From NCBI GenBank assembly GCA_046349935.1, contig JAXMBK010000010.1, forward strand, positions 1-64,000: DNA of 64,000 nucleotides. Direction: 5' to 3'. This DNA is from CAIXSC01 sp046349935. GTDB lineage: Bacteria; Planctomycetota; Planctomycetia; Pirellulales; Pirellulaceae. Positions within the stretch are counted from its first letter, which is position 1. Every line of letters starts with the position of its first letter. The translations under genes and the position numbers were made by a program. This document shows positions 27,045-35,654 of this stretch, in pieces. A model generated the notes under the pieces. It did no database searches, had not been told where the DNA came from, and saw nothing but the letters and a program-made list of their open reading frames with translations.

Positions 27045-27504
27045 GAGTCCTACTCCAGTTCATGTCCAACTGATGATATAGCGCGAGTTGCCAGATCAAC
27101 GGCCGACGCTGCTTGCTTCTTCGAAGGTCACGATAATACCGAAGAACCCCGTGAATTTCACCGGCCACGTCCCACACGCGAGGGAGTGGGGGGAGAACGT
27201 GCGTTTGGAGGCTTCGAGATGGCGAGATCGGCGATGCCGTCGGAATCGAAACAATCTGAAAAGTGCCCGCACATCCCGACTGCCCCGTTGCGGACTTCTC
27301 TGCGTGGGAGACGGGATGGCCGTCTCCAAGGTCGAGGATCGGTACGCGGGAGATCTGGCTATGTCGCACGTTTCAGATTCGTCCATGGCAAGGATGCATT
27401 GGGAAGACGACGGAGGTCCGTGTCCGCGGCTCTCGGGCCGCACCTCCGCTATTCGACAACTGCCCCGTGAGGGTGGTATCTTGGGCCCGCCAGGAAACTC
27501 CACC
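27045..27504. other. Divergent intergenic region, no gene seen
   Basis: A 460-base gap between the minus-strand helicase operon and the plus-strand ECF/kinase pair; promoters for both should lie here. Longer ORFs through it are unsupported by family resemblance or start signals. One small hairpin, GCGGC-TCTCGG-GCCGC, is at 27426-27441. No clear operator or promoter was assignable. Confidence 0.4.
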
Positions 27505-28122
27505 ATGACCTATCAAACGCCGCCGTCGCCAAGCTTGCCCAACGATTCGGTTCTCAACAACCCCGCGTTGTGGGACGAATTGTGCGCTCGAATCCACGGC
27601 GATCTGTGCGAGATTGCGGAACTTGTCTCGCGACGCCTTGGCCGCTCGCCGGACGGAGTCGCTCAGCCTTCAGACTTGGCGCAAAGCGTCGCACTCCGCA
27701 TCCTCCGCAATCCTCGCGCCGAGTTGCATGGGGTTGTCAACACGGACGACTTGCGCGGACGCCTCTACCAACTACTGCTCGACCGCTGGATTGACCGTCG
27801 TCGCAAGGCGCTGGCCGCCAAGCGTGGCGGCGGACAGGTGCGACCAGCGAGCCAAATCGGCGCCGTCGGCGCCTCCTCGCCGCTCGACGACGCAGCCGCT
27901 CCCAGTCGCGACGACGCGTCGTCGCTGCTCACCGAACTGCTCGAAGTCTTCGATGTCGGCTCCGAGTTTCGCACGATCGTCGAACGATTGTTGGCCGGAT
28001 TCACGCACGCCGAGATCGCTCGACAGCTTGGCAAGAGCCGCGATGCGATTGGTCGCCGCGTCCGCGACACGATCTTGCCGACGCTGCGAATTCGCTTTTG
28101 CGACAACTCGGAGGCGCCATGA
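27505..28122 (+). CDS. ECF-type sigma factor coupled to kinase-STAND gene
   Basis: The ATG at 27505 has AGGAAA upstream; upstream ORF extension is unsupported. The 205-residue protein has a region 2-like part (about 20-95, with PSDLAQSVALRILRNPRAEL and LYQLLLDRWIDRRRKA) and a region 4 helix-turn-helix (about 155-200, FTHAEIARQLGKSRDAIGRRVRDTILPTLR). It belongs to the planctomycete ECF-like group linked to kinases. Its stop overlaps the next gene's start by ATGA, so the two products are made together and the kinase probably controls this factor. Confidence 0.82.
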   Translation: MTYQTPPSPSLPNDSVLNNPALWDELCARIHGDLCEIAELVSRRLGRSPDGVAQPSDLAQSVALRILRNPRAELHGVVNTDDLRGRLYQLLLDRWIDRRRKALAAKRGGGQVRPASQIGAVGASSPLDDAAAPSRDDASSLLTELLEVFDVGSEFRTIVERLLAGFTHAEIARQLGKSRDAIGRRVRDTILPTLRIRFCDNSEAP

Positions 28123-31100
28123 GTCGCTTGCCCCTTAACTCGTCGCAACAAGCCGCACTCGACGCCCTCAGCGCACAAGCGGCGACGAACGGCGTGAGGA
28201 CGCTCGACGACGTCGCCGCACTTCTGGCAGGCGTCTCTCCCGATGTGCGCCCTGCGGCGGCCGTCATGTTGCTGGCCAAGTTCTTCGCCGCGTGCATCGA
28301 ACGAGGTGCGACTTGCGACGAGTCGGCGGCGGCAGGTCGGCTCCTTCTGGATCGTCCGCTGGTGGAGCAGGCGCGACGACAAGCGGAGGCGGAAGCCGCG
28401 ACGACCGATCCGCTGCCCCGGTGGCGAGGCCGATTCTCGTTCATCCGTCCGCTGGGGACGGGCGGTTACGGCCGAGTCGGCTTGTTTCGCGATGGCAACT
28501 TGGGACGCGATGTCGCGATCAAGCTTCCCAGGTCGCCGCTCGCGACCAACCTGTCGCGCGAAGTATTGGAAGAAGTCCAACAGACGTGTCGAGTTCGTTC
28601 GGCGCGCGTCGTGAAAGTCCACGACCTGGGTTGGTTGTACGACGACGCTCCCTTTGGTTACGACCCCGCGGATCCCGACGCTCGCGCGCACTTTGCGGCG
28701 GACAGACCGGCAATCGTCATGGACTATCTGGGCGACGGTCGGTTGCTTGACCGTTTGCAGGGCGCTCCGCTGCATCTGGACAACGTGGCAACCATTTTCC
28801 GCGAAATCGCTCGAGGCGTGGAGGACATTCACGGCGAGGGAATGATCCATAGCGACTTGAAGCCCGCGAACATTTTGTTCGGCGCCGAGGGACTCCCGCG
28901 AATCGCCGACCTGGGATTGGCGCGCGCCTGGTTTCGCGCCGCGCCGCAATTTCTGGGCGGCACTCGCCAGTGGATGTCGCCCGAAGTGCTCGACGCCTGG
29001 CAATCGCACCGACCGATCCGTCCCAAACGAGAACAAGACATCTGGAGCCTCGGCGTCATCCTGTACGAGATGCTAACGGGTCAACATCCGTTTCGCAGTC
29101 AGGCCGACTACGAAGCCAAGATCCTGACGGCGACATACCTGCCGGTCCACCGCTTGAATCCGCAACTCGCTCCATCATGGCAGGACGTGATTCGCGGGTG
29201 TTTAGACGAGAAACCAGAGCGACGGTTCTCGAAGATTGCGGACCTCCTGGATGCGGTCGAGCAGGTGCTGGAAGGGCGAGCCGTTCCGCGTGGCGGAGGC
29301 GGGCGCGACAACGACGAACCACCGAGCGGTCGCGGAGGCGCAGGAGGACGCGGCGACGAGGAATCGTCGTCGTCGATTCGGCATCGCAGTGATCCACTTG
29401 ATTCGCGGGCGGCCGAATTGTTTGTGGGACACAGCGAAGATCTGGCGTGGTTAGACGGCGTCTTCGGCGCGATCCACGCCGACGCGCCCGCGCTGGTCGC
29501 GGTGCTGCATGCGATGGGCGGAATGGGGAAAACCTACCTCGTCGACCGATGGCTCCACCTACAAGCCCGCCAGGCGCGCAGTGCAAACCAGCCGGAATCG
29601 TTCCTCGTGTCGCTCTCGTTAGAGCGAGATCAACTGTATACGGCCGAACGGTTGCGCGACACGCTGGCGGCCAAGTTCAATCTGCCGTCGAACGACGTCG
29701 CCTTGCGGCTGCGCAGCATGCTGAGCAGTGGTTTCCTGCGGATCGATAACGTCGATACGGCGGAGTCGTTTCATGCGGCGGCCGAGCTGGCGCAGGAGCT
29801 GAACGGCTGCCGCATCCTGGTCTGTTGCCGGTCGTTTGAACGCGGCGCATTGCCGCGCGGCTGGCGCGAACGCGAGATACGACCGCTGACGAGTGAACAG
29901 GCCGAGCAACAGTTTAGACAAGAACTGGAGTCGCTGTGGGACGAGTTGCCACGGGACGCTCAACAGGGGCTACTGGACCGCACTCGCGGTTGGCCGCTTG
30001 CGATTCACTTGGTGACAGGACAATTGCTTTCGGGTCGGCCGGTCAAATCGGTGCTGGGGCATTTGCCTGGCTTGCCGTTGCTGGATGCTAGCGATCCTCG
30101 AAGCGGCCAGACCGTACTGCGACAGATCGCCGACGAATCGCTTCGGCTGCTCGAACAGCGATTGCAGGCCTGCGACTGGCTCGACGCTGACCAAATCTTG
30201 CGCGGCTTCCGACGGTTGGGATACGCCGTTCCGTCGGGCGTTGGCCGCAGCCTAGCCGCCGCTATCTCGGGTTTGTCGTCGGACGACCTGGATGAACTAT
30301 TATTGGCCGCGGGAAAACTGCACCTGCTCGATCGTCTAAGCGGCGACTCGCGCTTTCAGATTCATTCCCTGCTGGCCGAACAATTGCGCCGAGAAGATTC
30401 GGGGGCGGACGGGCCCGAGGCTAGTCAGGCCGCGGCGGCGATCACCGACTGGTTCTGCGAGCGGTTGCCGAAACCCACGGACGAGACGGCGACCAACGTC
30501 GCTTGGCACGAGATTCACGCCGAACACGAGACACTGGTCGGTTGGCTGGAACAATTGCCCGACGACCTCGAATTGCTGGTGCGCGTGGAGCGAGCCGGCT
30601 CGTGGTTCGCCGGTCTGAATGGTCCCTTTGGATTATGGCGACGGGTCTGCGAGCGAGGTCTTGCGCTGAATCCAACGGCCGAACAGAGCTCCCACTTGCT
30701 TTGGATCCTTACAAAATGTGCCTTGTCCAACGGCGATCCTGAGACAGCGCTAGAGGCGGCCCGACGCAAGGCGGAGATCGACCGCGATCGAGGCGCGGAA
30801 CGAGGACTTGCTTTGGCGCTCGGAGCGCAGGCGGACGTCCTAGCGCGGCGCGGCGAATGGGACGAGGCACTACAGATTCGGTGGGAGGAAGAATTGCCGG
30901 TCTACGAGCGGCTCGGGGACATCCGCGAGAAGGCGGTCACGATGGGCAAGATCGGCGACGTCCTAGCGCAGCGCGGCGAGTGGGACGAGGCGCTGAGGAT
31001 TTGGCGGGAGGAAGAACTGCCGGTCTACAAGCGGCTCGGCGACATCCGCGAGAAGGCAATCGCGATGGGGAGGATTGCCGATGTCCTGGCGCAGCGCGGC

Positions 31101-31469
31101 GAGTGGGACGAGGCGCTGAGGATTCGGCGGGAGGAACAACTACCGGTCTACGAGCGGCTCGGCGACATCCGCTCGCAGGCGGTCACGATGGGGAAGATCG
31201 CCGACGTCCTAGCGCAGCGCGGAGAATGGGACGAGGCGCTGAGGATTCGGCGGGAGGAAGTACTGCCGATCTACGAGCAATTGGGGGCAAGAAGGGACAT
31301 CCTGGTTTGCCGAGCGATCATCGCCATTTATCTATTGCAGCGGGCTCGGACCGAGGATCGACCGGAAGCGGCAACGTTACTCCGGACGGCACTAGTAGTC
31401 GCCGAGGAGATGCAGCTGCCAGAAGCCCAAGAGATTCGTGAATTGCATGAACAGTATGGGCTGACGTAG
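28119..31469 (+). CDS. Ser/Thr kinase - STAND NTPase - TPR protein
   Basis: The ATG at 28119, with GGAGG upstream and overlapping the ECF stop, begins a 1116-residue protein. A kinase domain occupies about 100-390: Gly-rich loop LGTGGYGRV, VAIKLP lysine, IHSDLKPANIL (HSD in place of HRD), ADLGLAR, and GTRQWMSPEVL. A STAND/NB-ARC-like ATPase follows, with P-loop GGMGKTYLVDRW near 467, then helical regions and TPR-like repeats from about 906 with a 41-residue period. The layout is that of signal-transducing NLR-like proteins in which ligand binding to TPRs opens the NTPase; here the effector is a kinase. Defence or programmed-response roles are possible. The kinase may be impaired by HSD. Confidence 0.85.
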   Translation: MSRLPLNSSQQAALDALSAQAATNGVRTLDDVAALLAGVSPDVRPAAAVMLLAKFFAACIERGATCDESAAAGRLLLDRPLVEQARRQAEAEAATTDPLPRWRGRFSFIRPLGTGGYGRVGLFRDGNLGRDVAIKLPRSPLATNLSREVLEEVQQTCRVRSARVVKVHDLGWLYDDAPFGYDPADPDARAHFAADRPAIVMDYLGDGRLLDRLQGAPLHLDNVATIFREIARGVEDIHGEGMIHSDLKPANILFGAEGLPRIADLGLARAWFRAAPQFLGGTRQWMSPEVLDAWQSHRPIRPKREQDIWSLGVILYEMLTGQHPFRSQADYEAKILTATYLPVHRLNPQLAPSWQDVIRGCLDEKPERRFSKIADLLDAVEQVLEGRAVPRGGGGRDNDEPPSGRGGAGGRGDEESSSSIRHRSDPLDSRAAELFVGHSEDLAWLDGVFGAIHADAPALVAVLHAMGGMGKTYLVDRWLHLQARQARSANQPESFLVSLSLERDQLYTAERLRDTLAAKFNLPSNDVALRLRSMLSSGFLRIDNVDTAESFHAAAELAQELNGCRILVCCRSFERGALPRGWREREIRPLTSEQAEQQFRQELESLWDELPRDAQQGLLDRTRGWPLAIHLVTGQLLSGRPVKSVLGHLPGLPLLDASDPRSGQTVLRQIADESLRLLEQRLQACDWLDADQILRGFRRLGYAVPSGVGRSLAAAISGLSSDDLDELLLAAGKLHLLDRLSGDSRFQIHSLLAEQLRREDSGADGPEASQAAAAITDWFCERLPKPTDETATNVAWHEIHAEHETLVGWLEQLPDDLELLVRVERAGSWFAGLNGPFGLWRRVCERGLALNPTAEQSSHLLWILTKCALSNGDPETALEAARRKAEIDRDRGAERGLALALGAQADVLARRGEWDEALQIRWEEELPVYERLGDIREKAVTMGKIGDVLAQRGEWDEALRIWREEELPVYKRLGDIREKAIAMGRIADVLAQRGEWDEALRIRREEQLPVYERLGDIRSQAVTMGKIADVLAQRGEWDEALRIRREEVLPIYEQLGARRDILVCRAIIAIYLLQRARTEDRPEAATLLRTALVVAEEMQLPEAQEIRELHEQYGLT
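30834..31270 (+). repeat. Near-identical 123-bp tandem repeats encoding TPR units
   Basis: Units start at 30834, 30957, 31080 and 31203, an exact 123-base spacing, and encode 41-residue units such as DVLAQRGEWDEALRI followed by E-LPVYERLGDIR. They differ at only a few positions, so they are recent duplications inside the kinase-STAND gene. Confidence 0.9.
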
Positions 31470-31515
31470 TCGATTCGAGCGGCGACCAGACAAGTTTCGG
31501 CGCGATGAACACAGC

Positions 31516-31768
31516 CCGCTCCGTCGGTCCAACTCACGAGTGCCGCCGTCGATGCTCGGCCTGACTCACTGCGCGGTTAACTTCTCGCTACGCACTCTTG
31601 AATCGCCGAAAGAATCGGTGGGCCCGCGCTCGCAAAGCCTCGCTTGGCCCACCCTACTTTGCGCATCGCACGTGCTCGGGCGTTGAGAGGTGGTTGGCGA
31701 TCGTCGCGGATCGCTCCGCGGTCCGCAGGTAGGCAAACGTTGGACCGGCGGAGCGGTCCACGACTATC
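31516..31768 (+). repeat. Dispersed repeat, right copy with inverted terminal segment
   Basis: 31516-31661 is the 146-bp core, about 95% identical by eye to 23208-23353 and in the same orientation. At its far end, about 31738-31768, the reverse complement of the repeat's start appears (GTTGGACCGGCGGAGCGG then TCCACGACTATC). The segment therefore has inverted ends about 250 bases apart, resembling a small non-autonomous palindromic element, but no transposase or clear target duplication is visible. An imperfect internal palindrome lies at about 31705-31726. The permease stop codon (TAG, 31764-31766 on the minus strand) is inside the element. Confidence 0.8.
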
Positions 31769-33215
31769 GCGCAAAACCGCGGTAGGCGATGACTCCTAGA
31801 CCCAAGAACACCAGGCCGGCGATCGATTCGACGGGGGATGTCACCAGCATGATGAGCAGGAAGCCGGTCGAGACCAGGACGAAGCTGAGCGGCAGGTAGG
31901 GATAGCCCCAGGTGCGATAGGGGCGTTCAAGCTGGGGTTCTTTACGACGAAGGACGAAGACGGCGGCGACCGACAGCATGTAGAAGATGAAGCTGCCGAA
32001 GATGACGTAATCGGTGAGAACGTCGAAGGTCGCTTTCTGCGACATTTGTTCGAGCGACGTGCGCAGCGGCGCGCCGATCCAACTCGGCAAGCCGTCGACC
32101 CAGCTCGGCACCCGCACCCAGCGCGAAGCGTCGGAGGCCAAGATCAGCACGATCGACCACAGCGACTCGGCGACGATCGCCCAATGCGGAGTGCGAAAGC
32201 GCGGGTGAACGTGCGCCATCGGTGCGAGGAACAGGCGATCGCGCGCCATCGCAAACACAACTCGCGGGCCGCACAGCAGGTTGGCGTTGAGCGCGCCGAA
32301 GGTAGACACCATCACAGCGGCCGAGGCGATGGCCGCGCCATATTGTCCCAGCAGTTCCGCGCAGACCGACGCCGCCACAAAGCGGCTCGCCGCCACTTCG
32401 TCCATCGACAGCACTAAGTGGTACGCGCAGGCGACTCCCAAGTAGAGCGCGATCAGAATGAACATCCCGACGCTCATCGCCAGCGGCACGTTGCGTTGCG
32501 GGTCGCGCACCTCTTCGCTGATCAGCGACACGTTGTTCCAGCCGTCGTAGGCCCAGAACGCGGCCGTCATCGCGGCGACAAAGCCGGCGACCAGCCCCAG
32601 TTCGGGCGCGTTGGTCAGCCGCGTGTTCCAGAGCGAAAAGTCGGCGGCGCCGGCGAGGAACGGAAGGGTCATGAGCGCGACGAGCGTCGCCGCTTTGAGG
32701 ACGGTGGTGATGTTCTGCACCCAGCCGCCCCAATGAGCGCCGACGACGTTGACGACGGTGAGCGCGCCGATGGCGGCGATCGCCACCGACCGCTCCAGCC
32801 ACACGTGGGACGCCTCCCCGCCATCGCCCGCGGCGGTCGCGAGCCACGGGCTGACGGCGCTGGACAGCGACGTGGCGAAGGTCACCGCGAGTGCGGCGAT
32901 GGAGCCGGTGCGCAGCACCCAGAACTCGGTCCAACCCCAGAGGAAGCCGGCGAGCGGCCCGTAGGCGCGGCGCAGGTAGACGTATTGTCCGCCGGCGTGC
33001 GGGATGGCGGCCGCCAATTCGGCGACGGCCAGCGCGCCGCAGAGGCTGACGAGTCCGCAGACGACCCAGACGAGGATGACGAGATCCATGCGTCCGACCG
33101 ACTGAGCGATGACGCGGGCTTTGAAGAAGACGCCTGCGCCGATCACCGCGCCGACGACGACCATCGTCGCTCCGACCGGCCCCAGGACGCGGCGCAACTG
33201 ATTCGTGGAAGTCAT
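31764..33215 (-). CDS. APC-family amino acid permease
   Basis: A 483-residue protein with about twelve membrane helices. GATMVVVGAVIGAGVFFKA is the first-helix motif of the amino acid-polyamine-organocation family and AFWAYDGWNNVSLISEEVRDPQRNVP the conserved loop after helix 6, closest in type to LAT-like exchangers. ATG 33215 has AGGAATTC upstream at good spacing. It is divergent from the cyanophycinase-like gene; substrate unknown. Confidence 0.9.
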   Translation of the reverse strand: MTSTNQLRRVLGPVGATMVVVGAVIGAGVFFKARVIAQSVGRMDLVILVWVVCGLVSLCGALAVAELAAAIPHAGGQYVYLRRAYGPLAGFLWGWTEFWVLRTGSIAALAVTFATSLSSAVSPWLATAAGDGGEASHVWLERSVAIAAIGALTVVNVVGAHWGGWVQNITTVLKAATLVALMTLPFLAGAADFSLWNTRLTNAPELGLVAGFVAAMTAAFWAYDGWNNVSLISEEVRDPQRNVPLAMSVGMFILIALYLGVACAYHLVLSMDEVAASRFVAASVCAELLGQYGAAIASAAVMVSTFGALNANLLCGPRVVFAMARDRLFLAPMAHVHPRFRTPHWAIVAESLWSIVLILASDASRWVRVPSWVDGLPSWIGAPLRTSLEQMSQKATFDVLTDYVIFGSFIFYMLSVAAVFVLRRKEPQLERPYRTWGYPYLPLSFVLVSTGFLLIMLVTSPVESIAGLVFLGLGVIAYRGFAR

Positions 33216-33460
33216 GAATTCCTGGGATCGTCGAGAACGCTATCGACCGAAACGAACGCGTTAATTACATTAGCCAACGTCGATGGCAGTTGTCGACGTC
33301 CAGGCAATACAGAGTTCCACGTCCCGAGCACCACAGGGAGTCCATTTTTTCGAGTCGAGCACGGCGGCTTGGCTTGGTTTTCGCACAAGTTGATCGACGT
33401 CCTATTCGAGCGGGATGGGCGACGGTCCGCGGGTCAATCGAGAAAGGGAGGTCCTCGCGA

Positions 33461-34852
33461 ATGTCTTGTCATCCCGTCGCCGGCGCCGCGTCGTTTTGTG
33501 ACTCGGCCGCCCAGGGCTTCCCTTTCTGCGGGTTTTCTCGCACGTCTTCCGGGCGACTTCGAACGCTCGCGATCACCGCATTGTTCGCGGCGGCCGTTCT
33601 CGCTGGCGCTATCGATCCGGCGAATTCGACGAAGGTTCGCGCCGAGATGCCCATCCCGGAGCGCAATGCGGCGCAGGCCGATCGCGAGCAGGCGCGCGGG
33701 TCGCTCGTGATCATGGGCGGGTCGGAGCGATTCGATAATCGCGTGATTTGGTCGGAGATCGTCAAGCAGGCGGGAGGCGATGGCAGCCGCATCGCCGTCT
33801 TCCCGACCGCCAGCGGTGCGCCGCAAGTGGATGGCGACGACGTGGTGCGGATTCTCAAGGAAGAAGGCGCCGACGCGTTTCTCGTCCCGCTCGCGATCCG
33901 CGGATTGGACACCGATTATCGCGACGTGGTGCGCGACCCGGCGATTGTGGAAAGCGTGCGTCAGTCGCAGGGAGTCTTCTTCGTCGGCGGCGAGCAAGCG
34001 CGAATCCGCCAAGCGTTGGTGACTCCCGAGGGAGAAAACACGCCGCTGCTGGAGGCGGTGTGGCACGTTTACCGCGACGGCGGCGTGGTGGCTGGGACAA
34101 GCGCCGGGGCGGCGGTGATGAGTCGCATCATGTTTCGCAGCGCCCAGTCGGTGCTCAATACGATGCAGCATGGCGTGACCATGGGACGCGAAATCGACTA
34201 TGGACTCGGCTTCCTCGACCCCGACTGGTTCGTCGACCAACACTGTCTCGTGCGCGGACGGTTCGCTCGCGCCCTCGTCGCGATGCACGACCAAGGCTTT
34301 GGGTTTGGATTCGGGATCGACGAAGATACGGCGCTCGTGGTCGCGGGCGACCAAGCGCGTGTGATCGGTTATCGGGGCGTCTTGGTGTTCGATCTCTCCG
34401 ACGCCAGCTCCGACCCCAAATTGGCGCCGTTCAACTTGAAAAACGCGCGACTCAGTTACCTGGATCGAGGCGATTCCATCCATTTGCGCACGCTGCGCAT
34501 CTCGCCGTCGCCGGAGAAGCAGGCGGGTCGGCGAGTCGTGCCGGCGGCGGCCGACTTTCGACCGCGGTTCCGTCAGCGGCCCGTGTTCAACGACATCTTG
34601 GGAAACATGGCGGTGCATGACCTGATGGTGAAGTTGGTCGACAATCGATCCGACGAAGGTCTTGGTTTGGCCTTCGACGGCGCCGCCGCACTGGCTGGTC
34701 CCACGGCCGGATTCGAGTTCCGGTTTTATCGGGGCGACGACAGCGAAGCCTGGCAGACGGAGGCCTTTGGCGGGGACGACTACACGGTCGCCAACATCCA
34801 CGTCGACGTTTCCCCCGTCCAACTGGTCGGCCCGCTCTACACGAAGCGGTGA
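33461..34852 (+). CDS. Cyanophycinase-like (S51) serine peptidase, exported
   Basis: ATG 33461 has GGGAGG at proper distance and gives 463 residues; the longer upstream ORF lacks a ribosome site. Residues about 25-65 contain a hydrophobic export segment. The core resembles cyanophycinase: SLVIMGGSERFDN, the nucleophile S214 in GTSAGAAVMS, GLGFLDPDWFVDQHCLVRGR, and GIDEDTALVV. The extra C-terminal part (about 350-463) is beta-rich. Cyanophycinases release beta-Asp-Arg dipeptides from cyanophycin; exported relatives in non-cyanobacteria may act on other beta-linked peptides. It is divergent from an amino-acid permease, consistent with peptide or amino-acid scavenging. Confidence 0.85.
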   Translation: MSCHPVAGAASFCDSAAQGFPFCGFSRTSSGRLRTLAITALFAAAVLAGAIDPANSTKVRAEMPIPERNAAQADREQARGSLVIMGGSERFDNRVIWSEIVKQAGGDGSRIAVFPTASGAPQVDGDDVVRILKEEGADAFLVPLAIRGLDTDYRDVVRDPAIVESVRQSQGVFFVGGEQARIRQALVTPEGENTPLLEAVWHVYRDGGVVAGTSAGAAVMSRIMFRSAQSVLNTMQHGVTMGREIDYGLGFLDPDWFVDQHCLVRGRFARALVAMHDQGFGFGFGIDEDTALVVAGDQARVIGYRGVLVFDLSDASSDPKLAPFNLKNARLSYLDRGDSIHLRTLRISPSPEKQAGRRVVPAAADFRPRFRQRPVFNDILGNMAVHDLMVKLVDNRSDEGLGLAFDGAAALAGPTAGFEFRFYRGDDSEAWQTEAFGGDDYTVANIHVDVSPVQLVGPLYTKR

Positions 34853-34895
34853 ACCGTCCTGCTCGACGGAACAAACAAGTGCGGGACCGAGCAGA

Positions 34896-35237
34896 CTACA
34901 ACATCGACGGACTAGGGTGTTCGAACTCCGCGTTTTGTAGTCGTGCGCGGAACGAGTCTTTCTCCTCGTCAAGCTCGGCCGGCGAGAACGTGAAGAGATT
35001 CATGATGTCGCCCTGCGTGCGCTCCGGCAGCTTGGTGAGATGCGGTTCGACCAACGCGTCTCGCTGCCCCATCGGGAGACCTTCAAAACGCGAATCGATC
35101 ACTCGCACACGGATCGACGCGGAGTTGTACCGATAGGCATCAACTCGCTGAAAGCCTGCCTCGCGAAGCACGTTCTCGACCGATTGCGTCTCCTCCGTGC
35201 GTTTCGTTTCCCACTCGTTTGTGGAAGTAGTGCTCAT
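34896..35237 (-). CDS. BolA-like small protein, partner of HEPN protein
   Basis: ATG 35237 overlaps the HEPN gene's stop by ATGA; it gives 113 residues. The core, VENVLREAGFQRVDAYRYN then SASIRVRVIDSRFEGLPMGQRD and TQGDIMNLFTFSPAEL, has the strand-helix pattern of BolA (SHFKVxVVSxxFxGK...RHRLV...ALxI.TPxE) but is a divergent relative. It could be the antitoxin or regulator of the HEPN protein. Visible GC is lower than in flanking genes. Function unknown. Confidence 0.6.
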   Translation of the reverse strand: MSTTSTNEWETKRTEETQSVENVLREAGFQRVDAYRYNSASIRVRVIDSRFEGLPMGQRDALVEPHLTKLPERTQGDIMNLFTFSPAELDEEKDSFRARLQNAEFEHPSPSML

Positions 35238-35641
35238 GTGATCTGCCCCGCAACCCAATCGTAGATTTCCTTCGCCGTTCTGAGGAATGCGATCGTCTCG
35301 CCCGTATCACGGCGGCCGGTTTCGTACCTTAGGTCAGTTCTCCAATCGAATCGACGCATCCGCCTCGCAATCTCGAGTGGCAACTCGACCTTAAGCTCAC
35401 GAAGTTCTCCAATCAAGAGTTCAGGTCTATGCATCTTCGCACCGGCAGTGATCTTTTTGAGAATCTCCGGTTGTTGGTGTTCATCGGTCAGATGAAGAAT
35501 CAGTGCTTTCAAAGAACACTCGACCGTATATCCGCCCAAATACTGAGCATCCAGAGTCAGTTTTTGTTCAAGTAGCACCTCAGCAGTCGTGAGTCGCTGA
35601 GCGGCCACCTTGAGGAAATCACGGCTCGTCCTTGGCGGCAT
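35234..35641 (-). CDS. HEPN-domain protein
   Basis: A 135-residue all-helical protein. The segment FLKVAAQRLTTAEVLLEQ and YLGGYTVECSLKALILHLTDE are typical of the HEPN (higher eukaryote and prokaryote nucleotide-binding) fold, common in RNases of toxin-antitoxin and defence modules. No clear R-x4-6-H RNase motif is seen; the C-terminal part has FDWRTDLRYETGR. Translationally coupled to the BolA-like gene. Whether it is a toxin, or only a binding partner, is undetermined. Confidence 0.7.
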   Translation of the reverse strand: MPPRTSRDFLKVAAQRLTTAEVLLEQKLTLDAQYLGGYTVECSLKALILHLTDEHQQPEILKKITAGAKMHRPELLIGELRELKVELPLEIARRMRRFDWRTDLRYETGRRDTGETIAFLRTAKEIYDWVAGQIT

Positions 35642-35654
35642 TCGTGATCGCCCT

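Noticed and set aside
27088..27504. Longer N-terminal start for the ECF gene
   Set aside because: The extension has Arg/Ser-rich, non-family sequence, while ATG 27505 has a ribosome site and gives the usual ECF length.
31502..31770. Insertion sequence
   Set aside because: No transposase ORF, and no target duplication was visible; it is therefore listed as a repeat only.
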